Source of the DNA: Nitrobacter sp. 62-23
GTDB lineage: Bacteria; Pseudomonadota; Alphaproteobacteria; Rhizobiales; Xanthobacteraceae
Direction of reading: 5' to 3'
NCBI RefSeq assembly: GCF_001897285.1
Contig: NZ_MKSM01000083.1
Location: 1-47,481 of the forward strand
DNA length: 47,481 nt
Below, one piece after another: positions 1 through 8,548 of this stretch. The notes under the pieces are model-generated. The model was not told the origin of the DNA. It did no database searches and saw only the letters and a program-made list of their open reading frames with translations. Position 1 is the first letter of the stretch. Every line of letters starts with the position of its first letter. A program made the translations under genes and the position numbers.

Positions 1-4
1 AATG

Positions 5-50
5 TGACATTCGCCTGACAAGTTCGCTGCAAAGTGAGTAGCGAATGTCA
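5..50. repeat. 10-bp inverted repeat after rfbD
   Basis: TGACATTCGC (5-14) and GCGAATGTCA (41-50) are perfect inverse complements separated by 26 nt. They lie just past the stop of the minus-strand rfbD gene. There is no T-run, so this is not a classical terminator. It could be an intergenic palindromic repeat or an mRNA 3'-end stabilising hairpin. The window starts here, so the element may continue to the left. Confidence 0.4.
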
Positions 51-61
51 AATTCACTCCA

Positions 62-976
62 CTAGCGACCCGCCTGCTCGCGTTGCAGGATGACGAAATG
101 ATCGAGCTCCGCCGATAATGCGTCCTGCCAGGCTGGCGTGGTCACTCCGAACCGGTCTTTCAAGCGCGACAGATCGAGCCTCGAATTGCCAGGCCGCCTG
201 GCCTTTGTCGGGAAATCCGCAGTTGCAATCGGGGTGATCGTCTTGACTGCGAGCTTCACGCCGCGCGACTTCAACCCCGCGACAATAGCGCTTGCAAAGC
301 CGTGCCAACTGGTCTCGCCGGCGCAGGCGAGATTAACGATACCGCTGCTGCGCGCGAACGACTGCTCGAGATTCGTCGCGTTCGGCAACACGATGGCAGC
401 AACGGCGTCGGCTATTGCGCTTGCGGTGGTCGGCGCGCCCACCTGGTCGGCGACGATACGGAGGTCCTCGCGTTCGCCGGCAAGCCGCGCGATGGTCCGT
501 AGAAAATTGGCTCCGCCCGCGGCGTACACCCACGAAGTGCGCGCGATCAGATGCGCGCCGCCGGCCGCCCGGATGGCGAGATCACCGGCGAGCTTGCTCG
601 CGCCATAGACCGAGAGCGGGCCCGTGTGACTATCCTCGCGCCACGGCCCCTCACCCGATCCGTCGAAGACATAGTCGGTTGAAAAATGGACCAGCGGTAC
701 GCGATGACGCGCCGCCCACGTCGCGATCACGCCAGGCGCCTCGGCGTTGACGCGAAAGGCAAGCTCGCGCTCGTCCTCGGCGCGATCCACCGCGGTATAA
801 GCCGCGGGATTAACGATGAGATCGGGTTTGAAAGAGTCGAGCGTCCTCGCAAGCGTCTCGGGCTTCGACAGATCGAATTCGGCGCGCAGCGGTGCGACGA
901 CCGAGCCGTCCTTATCCAGCACCGGCCGCAGCGCACCCCCAACCTGCCCGCTGGTGCCCGTCAGTAATATCCGCAT
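62..976 (-). CDS. rfbD: dTDP-4-dehydrorhamnose reductase
   Basis: Last step of dTDP-L-rhamnose synthesis: NAD(P)H-dependent reduction of dTDP-4-dehydro-L-rhamnose, in the cytoplasm. The protein is 304 residues, normal for RmlD/RfbD. It opens with a Rossmann nucleotide-binding motif (MRILLTGTSGQVGGAL) and carries the SDR catalytic YxxxK in SVYGASKLAGD near residue 130. HFSTDYVFDG, typical of the family, precedes it. The ATG overlaps the rfbC stop by one base (TGATG), so the two are translationally coupled. The product would feed the glycosyltransferases downstream in the window. RmlD is clear from motif order and neighbours. Confidence 0.96.
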   Translation of the reverse strand: MRILLTGTSGQVGGALRPVLDKDGSVVAPLRAEFDLSKPETLARTLDSFKPDLIVNPAAYTAVDRAEDERELAFRVNAEAPGVIATWAARHRVPLVHFSTDYVFDGSGEGPWREDSHTGPLSVYGASKLAGDLAIRAAGGAHLIARTSWVYAAGGANFLRTIARLAGEREDLRIVADQVGAPTTASAIADAVAAIVLPNATNLEQSFARSSGIVNLACAGETSWHGFASAIVAGLKSRGVKLAVKTITPIATADFPTKARRPGNSRLDLSRLKDRFGVTTPAWQDALSAELDHFVILQREQAGR

Positions 977-1530
977 CAGACCTGTCCATAGACCGGAAGA
1001 TTCTTGACGTCGGCCAGCAGCGGCGCGTCCGCATCCTTGGCCGACAAAGACGGCGCCTCCACGCCCCAGTCGATGCCGATCGCAGGATCATTCCAGCGAA
1101 TCGAGAGCTCATCCTTCGGACTGTAGAGATCGTCACATTTGTAAAAGAAGTCAGCGGTCTCGGAGAGAACGACGAAACCGTGCGCAAAGCCCCGGGGGAC
1201 CCAGAGCTGGCGCCTGTTCTCCTCACTCAGTTCGACCGCAACGTGACGCCCGAAATTTGGACTGCCAACGCGCACGTCGACGGCGACATCCAGCACCCTG
1301 CCGCGTAGCGCAGTCACCAGCTTTCCCTGTGTAAGCGGATTTTGCAGGTGAAGCCCGCGCAGCACGCCCCGTGCGGAGCGTGACAGATTGTCCTGGATGA
1401 ACGGGCGACTGACGCCGTGCTCGGCGTAACGAGGGAATTGATAGGTTTCGAGAAAAAAGCCGCGCTGGTCGCCGAACAGCCGCGGCTCGATGATGATGAC
1501 CTCCGGAATCCCGGTCTCGATAACATTCAT
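976..1530 (-). CDS. rfbC: dTDP-4-dehydrorhamnose 3,5-epimerase
   Basis: Epimerises dTDP-4-dehydro-6-deoxy-D-glucose at C3 and C5, the third step of the rhamnose pathway. The protein is 184 residues, a cupin-fold RmlC of usual length. Family hallmarks visible are DQRGFFLETY near the N-terminus, RGVLRGLHLQ with the catalytic His, and VPRGFAHGFVVLSE. It is the first gene of the minus-strand rfbC-rfbD pair. Its ATG is about 100 nt from the divergent rfbA, and the space between holds a palindromic AT-rich motif that may control both directions. Confidence 0.96.
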   Translation of the reverse strand: MNVIETGIPEVIIIEPRLFGDQRGFFLETYQFPRYAEHGVSRPFIQDNLSRSARGVLRGLHLQNPLTQGKLVTALRGRVLDVAVDVRVGSPNFGRHVAVELSEENRRQLWVPRGFAHGFVVLSETADFFYKCDDLYSPKDELSIRWNDPAIGIDWGVEAPSLSAKDADAPLLADVKNLPVYGQV

Positions 1531-1574
1531 TTCATGTCACTTCGGGTTTATTAACTTACGGTAGCCGCACATTG

Positions 1575-1608
1575 ATAACAACCTTGCTGACATAACACTA
1601 TATGTTAT
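1575..1608. promoter_or_regulatory. palindromic AT-rich operator-like site between rfbC and rfbA
   Basis: The divergent rfbC/rfbA spacer contains ATAACA-CTATA-TGTTAT (1592-1608), a perfect 6-bp inverted repeat with a 5-nt centre, and a further ATAACA at 1575-1580. The 11-mer ATAACACTATA (1592-1602) recurs exactly at 18417-18427, upstream of the HTH gene. A TATAAT at 1620-1625 lies too close to the rfbA start to be an ordinary minus-10 unless the transcript is almost leaderless. That this is an operator is inference. Confidence 0.45.
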
Positions 1609-1635
1609 AACGCCTGCGATATAATGCGAGGGGCC

Positions 1636-2511
1636 ATGAAGGGGATTATTCTTGCCGGCGGGACGGGCTCGCGCCTTTACCCGGTCACGACGGTCGTCTC
1701 AAAGCAACTCCTGCCCGTCTTCGACAAGCCGATGATCTATTATCCGCTCTCGACGCTGATGTTAAGCGGCATCCGGGAAATTCTGATTATTTCGACGCCG
1801 CAGGACGCGCCGCTGTTTCACCGGCTGCTGGGCGACGGCAGCGAGATCGGCATGCGGTTCGCCTATGCCGCGCAGGCGACGCCGCGCGGGCTGGCGGACG
1901 CATTTATTCTCGGCCGCGACTTTATCGGCCCGGACGCGGTCGCGCTGGTGTTGGGTGACAACATTTTCTACGGCCACGGTTTACCGCCCATGTTATCCGC
2001 CGCCGCCACCCGCACGAAGGGCGCCACGGTGTTCGGCTATGTCGTGAACACCCCTGAACAATACGGGGTGGTCGAACTCGACGACACCGGGCGCGCGCTC
2101 TCCATCGAGGAGAAACCGAAACGACCGAAATCCAACATCGCCGTCACCGGACTGTATTTTTATGACAATGACGTCGTCGAGATCGCGGCCGGCATCAAAC
2201 CCTCTCCGCGCGGTGAAATCGAGATCACGGACGTCAACAACGCCTATCTCGAGCGCGGAAATCTTTATGTCGAGGTGCTCGGGCGCGGCTTTGCCTGGCT
2301 CGATACCGGTACGCATTCTTCGCTCGTCGAGGCCAGCCATTTCGTTCAGATTCTGGAGCAGCGCCAAGGCTTGCGCATCGCCTGCCCAGAGGAGATCGCG
2401 CTGCGTCAGGGCTACATCTCGCTTCAGGCATTCGAGAAGGCAGCCGCAAAGAACGCGAAGAGCAGCTACGGCGAATATCTGAAGTCCGTTGCCCTTTCAT
2501 ACGAGTGTTGA
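1636..2511 (+). CDS. rfbA: glucose-1-phosphate thymidylyltransferase
   Basis: First committed step of dTDP-rhamnose synthesis: dTTP + glucose-1-phosphate to dTDP-glucose + PPi. The nucleotidyltransferase signature [18 protein letters not shown] is at the N-terminus, followed by [21 protein letters not shown] and LGDNIFYG with the metal-binding Asp. Length is about 291 residues from the ATG at 1636, which gives the family-standard MKGIILAGG start. An in-frame ATG at 1624 would add MRGA and is less likely. GAGGGG sits only 2 nt before the chosen ATG, so its role as a ribosome binding site is doubtful. It is followed after 24 nt by rfbB. Confidence 0.96.
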   Translation: MKGIILAGGTGSRLYPVTTVVSKQLLPVFDKPMIYYPLSTLMLSGIREILIISTPQDAPLFHRLLGDGSEIGMRFAYAAQATPRGLADAFILGRDFIGPDAVALVLGDNIFYGHGLPPMLSAAATRTKGATVFGYVVNTPEQYGVVELDDTGRALSIEEKPKRPKSNIAVTGLYFYDNDVVEIAAGIKPSPRGEIEITDVNNAYLERGNLYVEVLGRGFAWLDTGTHSSLVEASHFVQILEQRQGLRIACPEEIALRQGYISLQAFEKAAAKNAKSSYGEYLKSVALSYEC

Positions 2512-2535
2512 TTCCAGTTCACGAAGGCGATCACG

Positions 2536-3603
2536 ATGCGCTTCAAGGCTTCGACCATTTTCGTCACCGGCGGCGCGGGGTTCATCGGCTCGGCGGTGGT
2601 TCGTCATCTCCTGCACACGACCCACGCCCGCGTGGTCAACATCGACAAGTGCACCTATGCCGCGAACCTCGACTCCCTGCCCGGCGCCAACGAAAACCTG
2701 AACTACGCTTTTGAGAAGCAGTGCATTTGCGACGGCTCCGGCCTGCGGTACCTTTTCGAAAAATACCGCCCGGACGCAGTGATGAACCTTGCTGCGGAGA
2801 GCCATGTCGATCGCTCGATCGATGGCCCCGGCGAGTTCATGCAGACCAACATCATCGGCACGTTCACCCTGCTGCAGGAGACGCTGCGCCACTGGCGCTC
2901 GCTCTCGCCCGAGAAACGCGGAACATTTCGTTTCCTTCACGTCTCCACCGACGAGGTGTTCGGTTCACTCGGCGACAAGGGCATCTTCACGGAGACGACC
3001 GCGTATGCGCCGAACTCGCCCTATTCGGCAAGCAAGGCCTCATCCGACCACCTTGTCCGCGCCTGGCGGGAAACTTACGATTTGCCGACGCTCGTAACCA
3101 ACTGCTCAAACAATTACGGGCCCTACCACTTTCCGGAAAAGCTGATTCCCCATATGATTATCAAAGGCCTCGCCGGTGACCCCCTGCCCGTCTATGGCGA
3201 CGGCAGGAATATCCGCGACTGGCTCTATGTCGAGGATCACGCGAAGGCGCTGGCGCTGGTGCTCGAGCACGGCGCCATAGGCGAAACCTACAACGTCGGC
3301 GGACGTAACGAGCGCACCAACCTGCACGTGGTCGAAAGCATCTGCGACCTGCTCGATGAGATTGCGCCGAAGACAACGGGCAGGCACCGCGACCTGATTA
3401 CCTTCGTCGCTGACCGCCCCGGCCATGATCGTCGCTATGCCATCGACGCATCAAAGCTCGAGCGTGAACTCGGCTGGCGGGCGGAGGAGAATTTCGAGAG
3501 CGGGATCGAGAAGACGGTCCGCTGGTATGTCGACGAGCAATCATGGTGGCGCGCCATCCTGGCGCGAGGTTATGCAGCAGAACGCGTTGGCCTCAGCGGG
3601 TAA
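2536..3603 (+). CDS. rfbB: dTDP-glucose 4,6-dehydratase
   Basis: Second step of the rhamnose pathway: NAD+-dependent conversion of dTDP-glucose to the 4-keto-6-deoxy sugar. The protein is 355 residues, normal for Rml[19 protein letters not shown] is the Rossmann motif near residue 10, [12 protein letters not shown] carries the catalytic Thr-Asp-Glu triad, and [14 protein letters not shown] holds the catalytic Yxxx[18 protein letters not shown] is also family-specific. It forms a plus-strand pair with rfbA and converges on the glycosyltransferase gene at 3665. I see no terminator hairpin in the 61-nt convergent gap. Confidence 0.97.
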   Translation: MRFKASTIFVTGGAGFIGSAVVRHLLHTTHARVVNIDKCTYAANLDSLPGANENLNYAFEKQCICDGSGLRYLFEKYRPDAVMNLAAESHVDRSIDGPGEFMQTNIIGTFTLLQETLRHWRSLSPEKRGTFRFLHVSTDEVFGSLGDKGIFTETTAYAPNSPYSASKASSDHLVRAWRETYDLPTLVTNCSNNYGPYHFPEKLIPHMIIKGLAGDPLPVYGDGRNIRDWLYVEDHAKALALVLEHGAIGETYNVGGRNERTNLHVVESICDLLDEIAPKTTGRHRDLITFVADRPGHDRRYAIDASKLERELGWRAEENFESGIEKTVRWYVDEQSWWRAILARGYAAERVGLSG

Positions 3604-3664
3604 TACGACCGCAACTGGTCAGGAAACGGCACGGCAGGCGCACGAGCACCTGCATCGTGGTGGT

Positions 3665-4930
3665 TCAGCGAGGAAGCAGCTTCTTCAACTCAGGCAGGAA
3701 TTTCAGGATCGTCAGATCCTCGACATCGTTCCGGTCTCGAAGCGTAAAGAATTCCATCGCGCGGATGCGCTCGGGGTCACCTTCCCCTAGCGGCCTTCCC
3801 CGCTCCCGCTTCTTCAGAAGCTGCTGTCGGGATTTTGTGTAGTAATGATTGATGGCCAGCTTCCGGCACTTCGGCGCTGAACATCGTCCGCCGATCGGGA
3901 AAACCGGGACGCCGTCTTCCTGAACATAACATCCCAGCACAAGGGACTGATGGGGATGCAGATAGGCGACGATCATATCGGGCCGCACGATTGATTTCAT
4001 TACATGGTGATCCGGAAAATCGTCAGGCGCCCGCCGCGTGAACGCCTCGATGCTGAGACCTTGCGGCCTCGTCTCGTGACCGTTGGATCCGAAATTAAGC
4101 CAATGAACCGCGACGGCCGGCGCGGCTGAGACCTCATCCAGCACATCCTTGATGCTGTTGCCCGCAACGGGATAGAGAAACTCGTCTGCATCGATAAAAG
4201 CGCACCATTCGGAACTGTTTCGATAGCTGTCGATCGCGTGATGAAATGCGCGTGCCTGACCGAAATCGCCCTCCACATAATGATACGTGATCATGTCCGA
4301 CCAGGGGAAGGATTCAATGATCGATCGCGTCTCGTCGGTGCTTTCATTGTCGTACAAATAGAAGTGGTCGACGCCGACCAGCCTGTGAAAATGCAACCAC
4401 TCGAGCAGATCGTCGGCTTCATTCTTAATCGCACACACGACAGACAATCGGTGTTTCTTCCCTTTCACGCCGGCATGCAGCTTACTGGCATCCATGACCC
4501 GCAGGAGACCTGCAAGTTCCCGGCGAAGATTCTCGCTCTGCGGGGCGAGAGCGAGGGCGGCAAGATAGGTGTCTTGTGCCTCTTGAGCGGAATCCATATT
4601 CAAATACGTTACCGCAAGCCGATGCAGAACACGGGAATCCGAAGCAAGCTCTCCGGCGAGACGCACCAGAATGTCGCGGGCTCGTGCAAAATCGCAGGCT
4701 TGAATAAGAACAGCGGCCTTCGCGAATTGATATTCGCTGAAATCGCCGAACTGTCCTTCCAGCTCCTTGACCGAGCGGATCAGTTCATCCGGATTCGGGT
4801 TGGCGATCCGGCCGGAAAAGAATTCTTTCAATATGCACTCAATCTCGTTCGCGGGAAGCGCATCGAGATCCCGGTCCAGTTCGAGCCTCGGCCGCGTCGA
4901 AGTTTCCGTGTTCACCCTGCAGCGCTCCAC
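3665..4930 (-). CDS. glycosyltransferase, GT2/GT92-like, with helical N-terminal repeats
   Basis: Probable cytoplasmic glycosyltransferase. Residues about 64-135 look like degenerate TPR-type helical repeats. From about 162 the catalytic domain begins with LSVVCAIKNEADDLLEWLHF, then DHFYLYDNESTDETRSII, and a DxD-like metal site in AFIDADEFLYP near 247. This pattern matches the GT-A subfamily often annotated as Glyco_tranf_2_4 or DUF23/GT92-like. The sugar and acceptor are unknown. The longest start is GTG at 4930; a second GTG at 4915 has GGAG upstream and is equally possible. It is the last minus gene of the surface locus, 315 nt after the preceding gene, so it may have its own promoter. Confidence 0.75.
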   Translation of the reverse strand: MERCRVNTETSTRPRLELDRDLDALPANEIECILKEFFSGRIANPNPDELIRSVKELEGQFGDFSEYQFAKAAVLIQACDFARARDILVRLAGELASDSRVLHRLAVTYLNMDSAQEAQDTYLAALALAPQSENLRRELAGLLRVMDASKLHAGVKGKKHRLSVVCAIKNEADDLLEWLHFHRLVGVDHFYLYDNESTDETRSIIESFPWSDMITYHYVEGDFGQARAFHHAIDSYRNSSEWCAFIDADEFLYPVAGNSIKDVLDEVSAAPAVAVHWLNFGSNGHETRPQGLSIEAFTRRAPDDFPDHHVMKSIVRPDMIVAYLHPHQSLVLGCYVQEDGVPVFPIGGRCSAPKCRKLAINHYYTKSRQQLLKKRERGRPLGEGDPERIRAMEFFTLRDRNDVEDLTILKFLPELKKLLPR

Positions 4931-5245
4931 GCTTGTTCAAAACCAACATCGGCATGCCGGAAAATTCCCGCGGAACAGCGTGGTCCCGCAGGGGTGCGGT
5001 ATAATCTTAACAAATATGTCCGACGACCTCACTCATTCCTGTGTGGATACACACTCCTGATGTTGTAAGGGTATTTGGAGGAAGATCAACAAATTCGTTA
5101 ATGCCGCCTTCGCAAATGTTATGATGCGGGGGCGGGAGAGCGGAATGCAGGATGGCCGGTGTGACGCTGCAAACAATAGCTGCATCCGGCCCTGCCGAGC
5201 CATAAGCCGGCGCTCTGCTAAGCTGACGGAAACTGGCAGTGTCGG
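4931..5245. promoter_or_regulatory. intergenic region with AATGTTATGATGC motif
   Basis: This stretch of 315 nt contains no convincing gene. At 5115-5127 it holds AATGTTATGATGC, an exact 13-base match to 16880-16892 upstream of the RTX gene. Both copies lie some 150-185 nt before a minus-strand start. The region is AT-richer than the flanking genes near 5010-5130. A regulatory role is inferred from the repetition only. Confidence 0.35.
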
Positions 5246-6169
5246 TCATCGCCAGGCGAGCGGCATGGTCCATTCGTTCCAATCCACAGTCCGATGGTCG
5301 GGCTGATACGGCGCGTATAATTGCTTCATCCAATAATTGAAGTTCGGATGGAGCTTGATGAATTTGTAGAATGCTTCGCCGAAATTGATCGGACTGAGGC
5401 AAGCTCGATTGACTGGCCGCCGGGCGATCGCATGGACACAGTACGACGACATGCAGGCTTTGGTCTCGTTTTCGGCGACATGGCTCAGGTTCCGATAACT
5501 GTTCGTCGAATGGAGCCGATACATATAGCGATCTGATTCCACATACCGGGGCTCGACCATGGTTACAGCGCGCAGCGCATATTCCCAGTCGTGGCAGTAC
5601 TTGAGATCAGACAGCAATCCGACCTTCCGCACCAACTCCCGGCTCAGTACGAAATTGCCGGTCGAGGCGGCGATCTGCGAATCCAGAAATGCCCAGGATA
5701 GGGGGGACCCCGTTATCCGGGCCCGGTCGATGGCGTAGCGAAGGCTTGTCGGATATTGATGGGTCGTTATCCGCCCGCCCGCTTCATCGATCGGTTCGAC
5801 GGCTGAAAAGCCAAAGAAAAGCTTCTCGTTGCCATGCTGGCTGGCGAATATGCGGATGCGATCCTTTGAAAACATGTCATCGGAATTCAGGAAGAAGATC
5901 ATGCCTCCCTTCGCCAGCGACAGCGCCCTATTCCAGGTGCAGTGCGCTCCCAGATTGAGAGGATTCCTCACGAGCGTGCACGACACAAACCGCCTGGCGA
6001 AGGATTTCTTTCTGACGATGCGCCGCGCGATTTCAAAGCTCTTATCGGGCGAATGATCGTCGACGACGATGAGCTCGACGTCCTGGAACGTCTGTCCATA
6101 AACAGTCTCCAGGCATTCTTCGATGTAGGCTTCGTGCTTGTAGCAAGCGACGACGACGCTGGCCAACAT
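5246..6169 (-). CDS. family 2 glycosyltransferase
   Basis: Inverting GT-A glycosyltransferase. The start at 6169 gives the canonical N-terminus MLASVVVACYKHEAYIEECL, then ELIVVDDHSPDKS (nucleotide-binding Asp pair) and FFLNSDDMFS (second Asp motif). At 307 residues this is a complete GT2 without membrane segments. The reading frame is open further upstream, but an extension would overlap the preceding gene and add an unrelated 40 residues. From 6169 the gap to the upstream stop is only 13 nt, as expected within an operon. Donor and acceptor cannot be told; the rhamnose genes next door make dTDP-rhamnose a candidate donor. Confidence 0.85.
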   Translation of the reverse strand: MLASVVVACYKHEAYIEECLETVYGQTFQDVELIVVDDHSPDKSFEIARRIVRKKSFARRFVSCTLVRNPLNLGAHCTWNRALSLAKGGMIFFLNSDDMFSKDRIRIFASQHGNEKLFFGFSAVEPIDEAGGRITTHQYPTSLRYAIDRARITGSPLSWAFLDSQIAASTGNFVLSRELVRKVGLLSDLKYCHDWEYALRAVTMVEPRYVESDRYMYRLHSTNSYRNLSHVAENETKACMSSYCVHAIARRPVNRACLSPINFGEAFYKFIKLHPNFNYWMKQLYAPYQPDHRTVDWNEWTMPLAWR

Positions 6170-6182
6170 GGGGGGCCTCAGC

Positions 6183-8423
6183 TCAACGGCGAACAATAAT
6201 CGAATGATTGGACCTGACGAGCGCACGGCTCCCCTCGCCCACTTCCAGAATCGCGACCTGATATTCGCCGTCTGGCATATCGCGCACAAAAAAGGAAAGC
6301 TGGAAACCGAAATGGCAATCCCTGCTTTTCGTTTGCATATAGTTCTTGACGTCGAAGCGTTCGTGCCAGTCCACGACCAGGCAGTAACCGCTATGATCCT
6401 GCTTTTCAGCGTCCACTGAGAGGAGGAGCAGGAACGCTATTCTGTGCTTCGTCGCCTCAAACGTTCCGCCGGCACACACCCATCCCCGCACGAGGACAGT
6501 CGATCGCGGGTCGACCACCACCCGCTCGCTCGTTTGAGAATTGATATTCTCAATCACGAGCAATGATTCTGGCGGATTCTCCAATGCGCCTCGGGCTTCC
6601 ACGGGAATCCCGCTGCGCGTGTGCTGCGAGCCCGAATGGACCAGTTCCGATCGATGAAGAGCAGCAAGCAGTTGAACATGGGTGGCCGATTCCTTCACCG
6701 CCACCTCAAGCTCCTGCCGGCTCAGGCAATCCAGCAGATCCGGATTTGAGCGGACCTGGGTCGAGATCGGCTCGGAGGATGCCACCCTCCTCACCGCCTC
6801 TAGAAATGCTCGTCCGTAGCGCGAGTCCGGCTCCAGGTGCGCTCCCTCGGCCCATTCGTTCCAGGAATTAATGAAAACGAGCGGCTCGGCAAATTGGCCT
6901 CTTCTTGCCCGACCAGCGGCATCCCTGAGCCAGACTTCGAACGCCTCCGGGCTCGACCTGTTGAAGATATGCGCGCGCGAACCCTTGCGGGGCGTATTGT
7001 CCCAGCGCGGCATGACGGCCGGGAAATAAGGAAATTCGTATGTCTTGCCCAACGACGAGCGTACGGCATCAACATAGTCGTAAACCTTTCCCGTAAAGCT
7101 CGCTGGCGCGCCCAGCTCCGGCAGAGATTGCTCCATCGTCGAGACGGTGTGCGGAGGAAACTCCACCGCCGCATCGCAATCGAGGTCGCGAGGATCGAAC
7201 TCCCCGAACGTCATGGCGTTGCAGATCAGAAGCTCTCCAATTCCCAATTCCCTTGCTCTTACGCGCCAGATCTCGAACAGGCGCTGCCTGTCCGGCAGAA
7301 GCGACGGCCGATAGATGACGACAATCTTGCGACCGTCGACCGTGATGTAACGTTCGTCGAGCAGGAGCTTCGCCATATCGTCGATAAAGCGAACATCGTC
7401 GTCAAGTGAATGATTTTGCCCCAGAAGCAACTCGGCATCCGAGCCGTCCCAACGGCGCGACCAGTTTTCATTCGCCCAGCATATGCAGAACGGCAGATCT
7501 GGTTCGCCGTCTTCCAGAAGAAGCTCCAGCGGCCTTTCGAGAAGTCTGCGCCCCTGGAACCAGTAGACGTAATAGCAGAAGCCGTGGATGCCGTAGCGGC
7601 GCGCCATCTCGGCCTGTTGCCGGCGGGTGTCCTTCAACCTCACGTCATAGAAGCCGAGGTCAGCCGGAAACCACGGAGATTGATGCGTAGGAAACTGGGG
7701 ACGCATGCGTGCGATATTTGTCCATTCGGAGAAGCCCGGTCCCCACCACCGGTCGTTCTCCGTGAACGAGTGGAATTGCGGCAAATAGAAACAGACGTGG
7801 CGCACCTGTTTCCCGGCCGGATCCACCGCTCCCCCGACTGTCTTGTTGTTGTTCGGAATCAGCAAGTCAGTGCAGTCATCGCTCGAAAATCCCAGTGCAA
7901 CGACCAGTTCGTCGGGCGCGATATTGTCAAAGAGCGGAATCTCGAAAAATTCGCCGTCGTCCAGGCTGACGCGAAGATGGATCTGCGGCTGGCTTCGCTC
8001 CGCCAAAGCATGTCTGAGCGCGCGCGCCAGACGTCGACGCGCGCCCGCGGTCGCCAGATCAATACAGAAACCAGGTCTGCCAATTGTTTTGGTTGAACCA
8101 ATTGCAACCGGAGCCGCGCGATCGGTTTTCGTCTCTTCGATCGCATGGGACCCAACAAAAAGAGAAAGAGAGACAGATGCCGCGAGCGATCTGGCATCGA
8201 CGATCCAGCCCGAAATTTCCCGGCCGGAATATTCAAGTATCGCGCCACGCAGACGCGTGCCCGACTCCAGATCGCTCAGGTCCGGATCGAGGAACACGCT
8301 TTGAACGTTCTCTTCTTGCGAAATGGGACTGGCGATGGGCCGCATGCCCTTCACATTTCTGACGTCGCGCTCCGCAATCTTATTCATCGCACCCCGATCT
8401 CCTGCCAGCCGTCCCCGGCTCAT
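6183..8423 (-). CDS. WbsX-family (GH99-like) protein with flanking beta domains
   Basis: Large cell-surface polysaccharide protein of 746 residues. The centre (about 205-545) is a WbsX/GH99-like TIM barrel: HVCFYLPQFHSFTENDRWWG, GFSEWTNIARMRPQFPTHQS, HGFCYYVYWFQGRRLLERP, CWANENWSRRWDG and FINSWNEWAEGAHLEPD are all diagnostic. WbsX proteins occur in O-antigen and capsule clusters and are presumed to act on mannose- or rhamnose-type glycans. The N-terminal part (about 55-190, with SGWIVDARSL) and the C-terminal part (about 620-746, with LVRGWVCAGG and DMPDGEYQVAIL) look like beta-sandwich modules of the GWxxD type seen beside glycosyltransferases. Start 8423 is ATG; an internal ATG at 8387 with GGGG upstream is an alternative. 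It lies between the Sel1 gene and the GT2. Confidence 0.82.
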   Translation of the reverse strand: MSRGRLAGDRGAMNKIAERDVRNVKGMRPIASPISQEENVQSVFLDPDLSDLESGTRLRGAILEYSGREISGWIVDARSLAASVSLSLFVGSHAIEETKTDRAAPVAIGSTKTIGRPGFCIDLATAGARRRLARALRHALAERSQPQIHLRVSLDDGEFFEIPLFDNIAPDELVVALGFSSDDCTDLLIPNNNKTVGGAVDPAGKQVRHVCFYLPQFHSFTENDRWWGPGFSEWTNIARMRPQFPTHQSPWFPADLGFYDVRLKDTRRQQAEMARRYGIHGFCYYVYWFQGRRLLERPLELLLEDGEPDLPFCICWANENWSRRWDGSDAELLLGQNHSLDDDVRFIDDMAKLLLDERYITVDGRKIVVIYRPSLLPDRQRLFEIWRVRARELGIGELLICNAMTFGEFDPRDLDCDAAVEFPPHTVSTMEQSLPELGAPASFTGKVYDYVDAVRSSLGKTYEFPYFPAVMPRWDNTPRKGSRAHIFNRSSPEAFEVWLRDAAGRARRGQFAEPLVFINSWNEWAEGAHLEPDSRYGRAFLEAVRRVASSEPISTQVRSNPDLLDCLSRQELEVAVKESATHVQLLAALHRSELVHSGSQHTRSGIPVEARGALENPPESLLVIENINSQTSERVVVDPRSTVLVRGWVCAGGTFEATKHRIAFLLLLSVDAEKQDHSGYCLVVDWHERFDVKNYMQTKSRDCHFGFQLSFFVRDMPDGEYQVAILEVGEGSRALVRSNHSIIVRR

Positions 8424-8548
8424 GTTTTCCCGTCACGCGCTGCCGCAGACCTGAAGACAATTCCACCACATCCTTCGGGCGAGATCTTTGTCTTGAAAAT
8501 CATCAGGAGCCGCACCAAGCCTTCAACGATCCATCCAGCCGGAAATGC

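Noticed and set aside
1620-1635. rfbA start at the ATG of 1624
   Set aside because: It adds MRGA before the family-standard MKGIILAGG; the 1636 start matches the family better, although no ideal ribosome binding site favours either.
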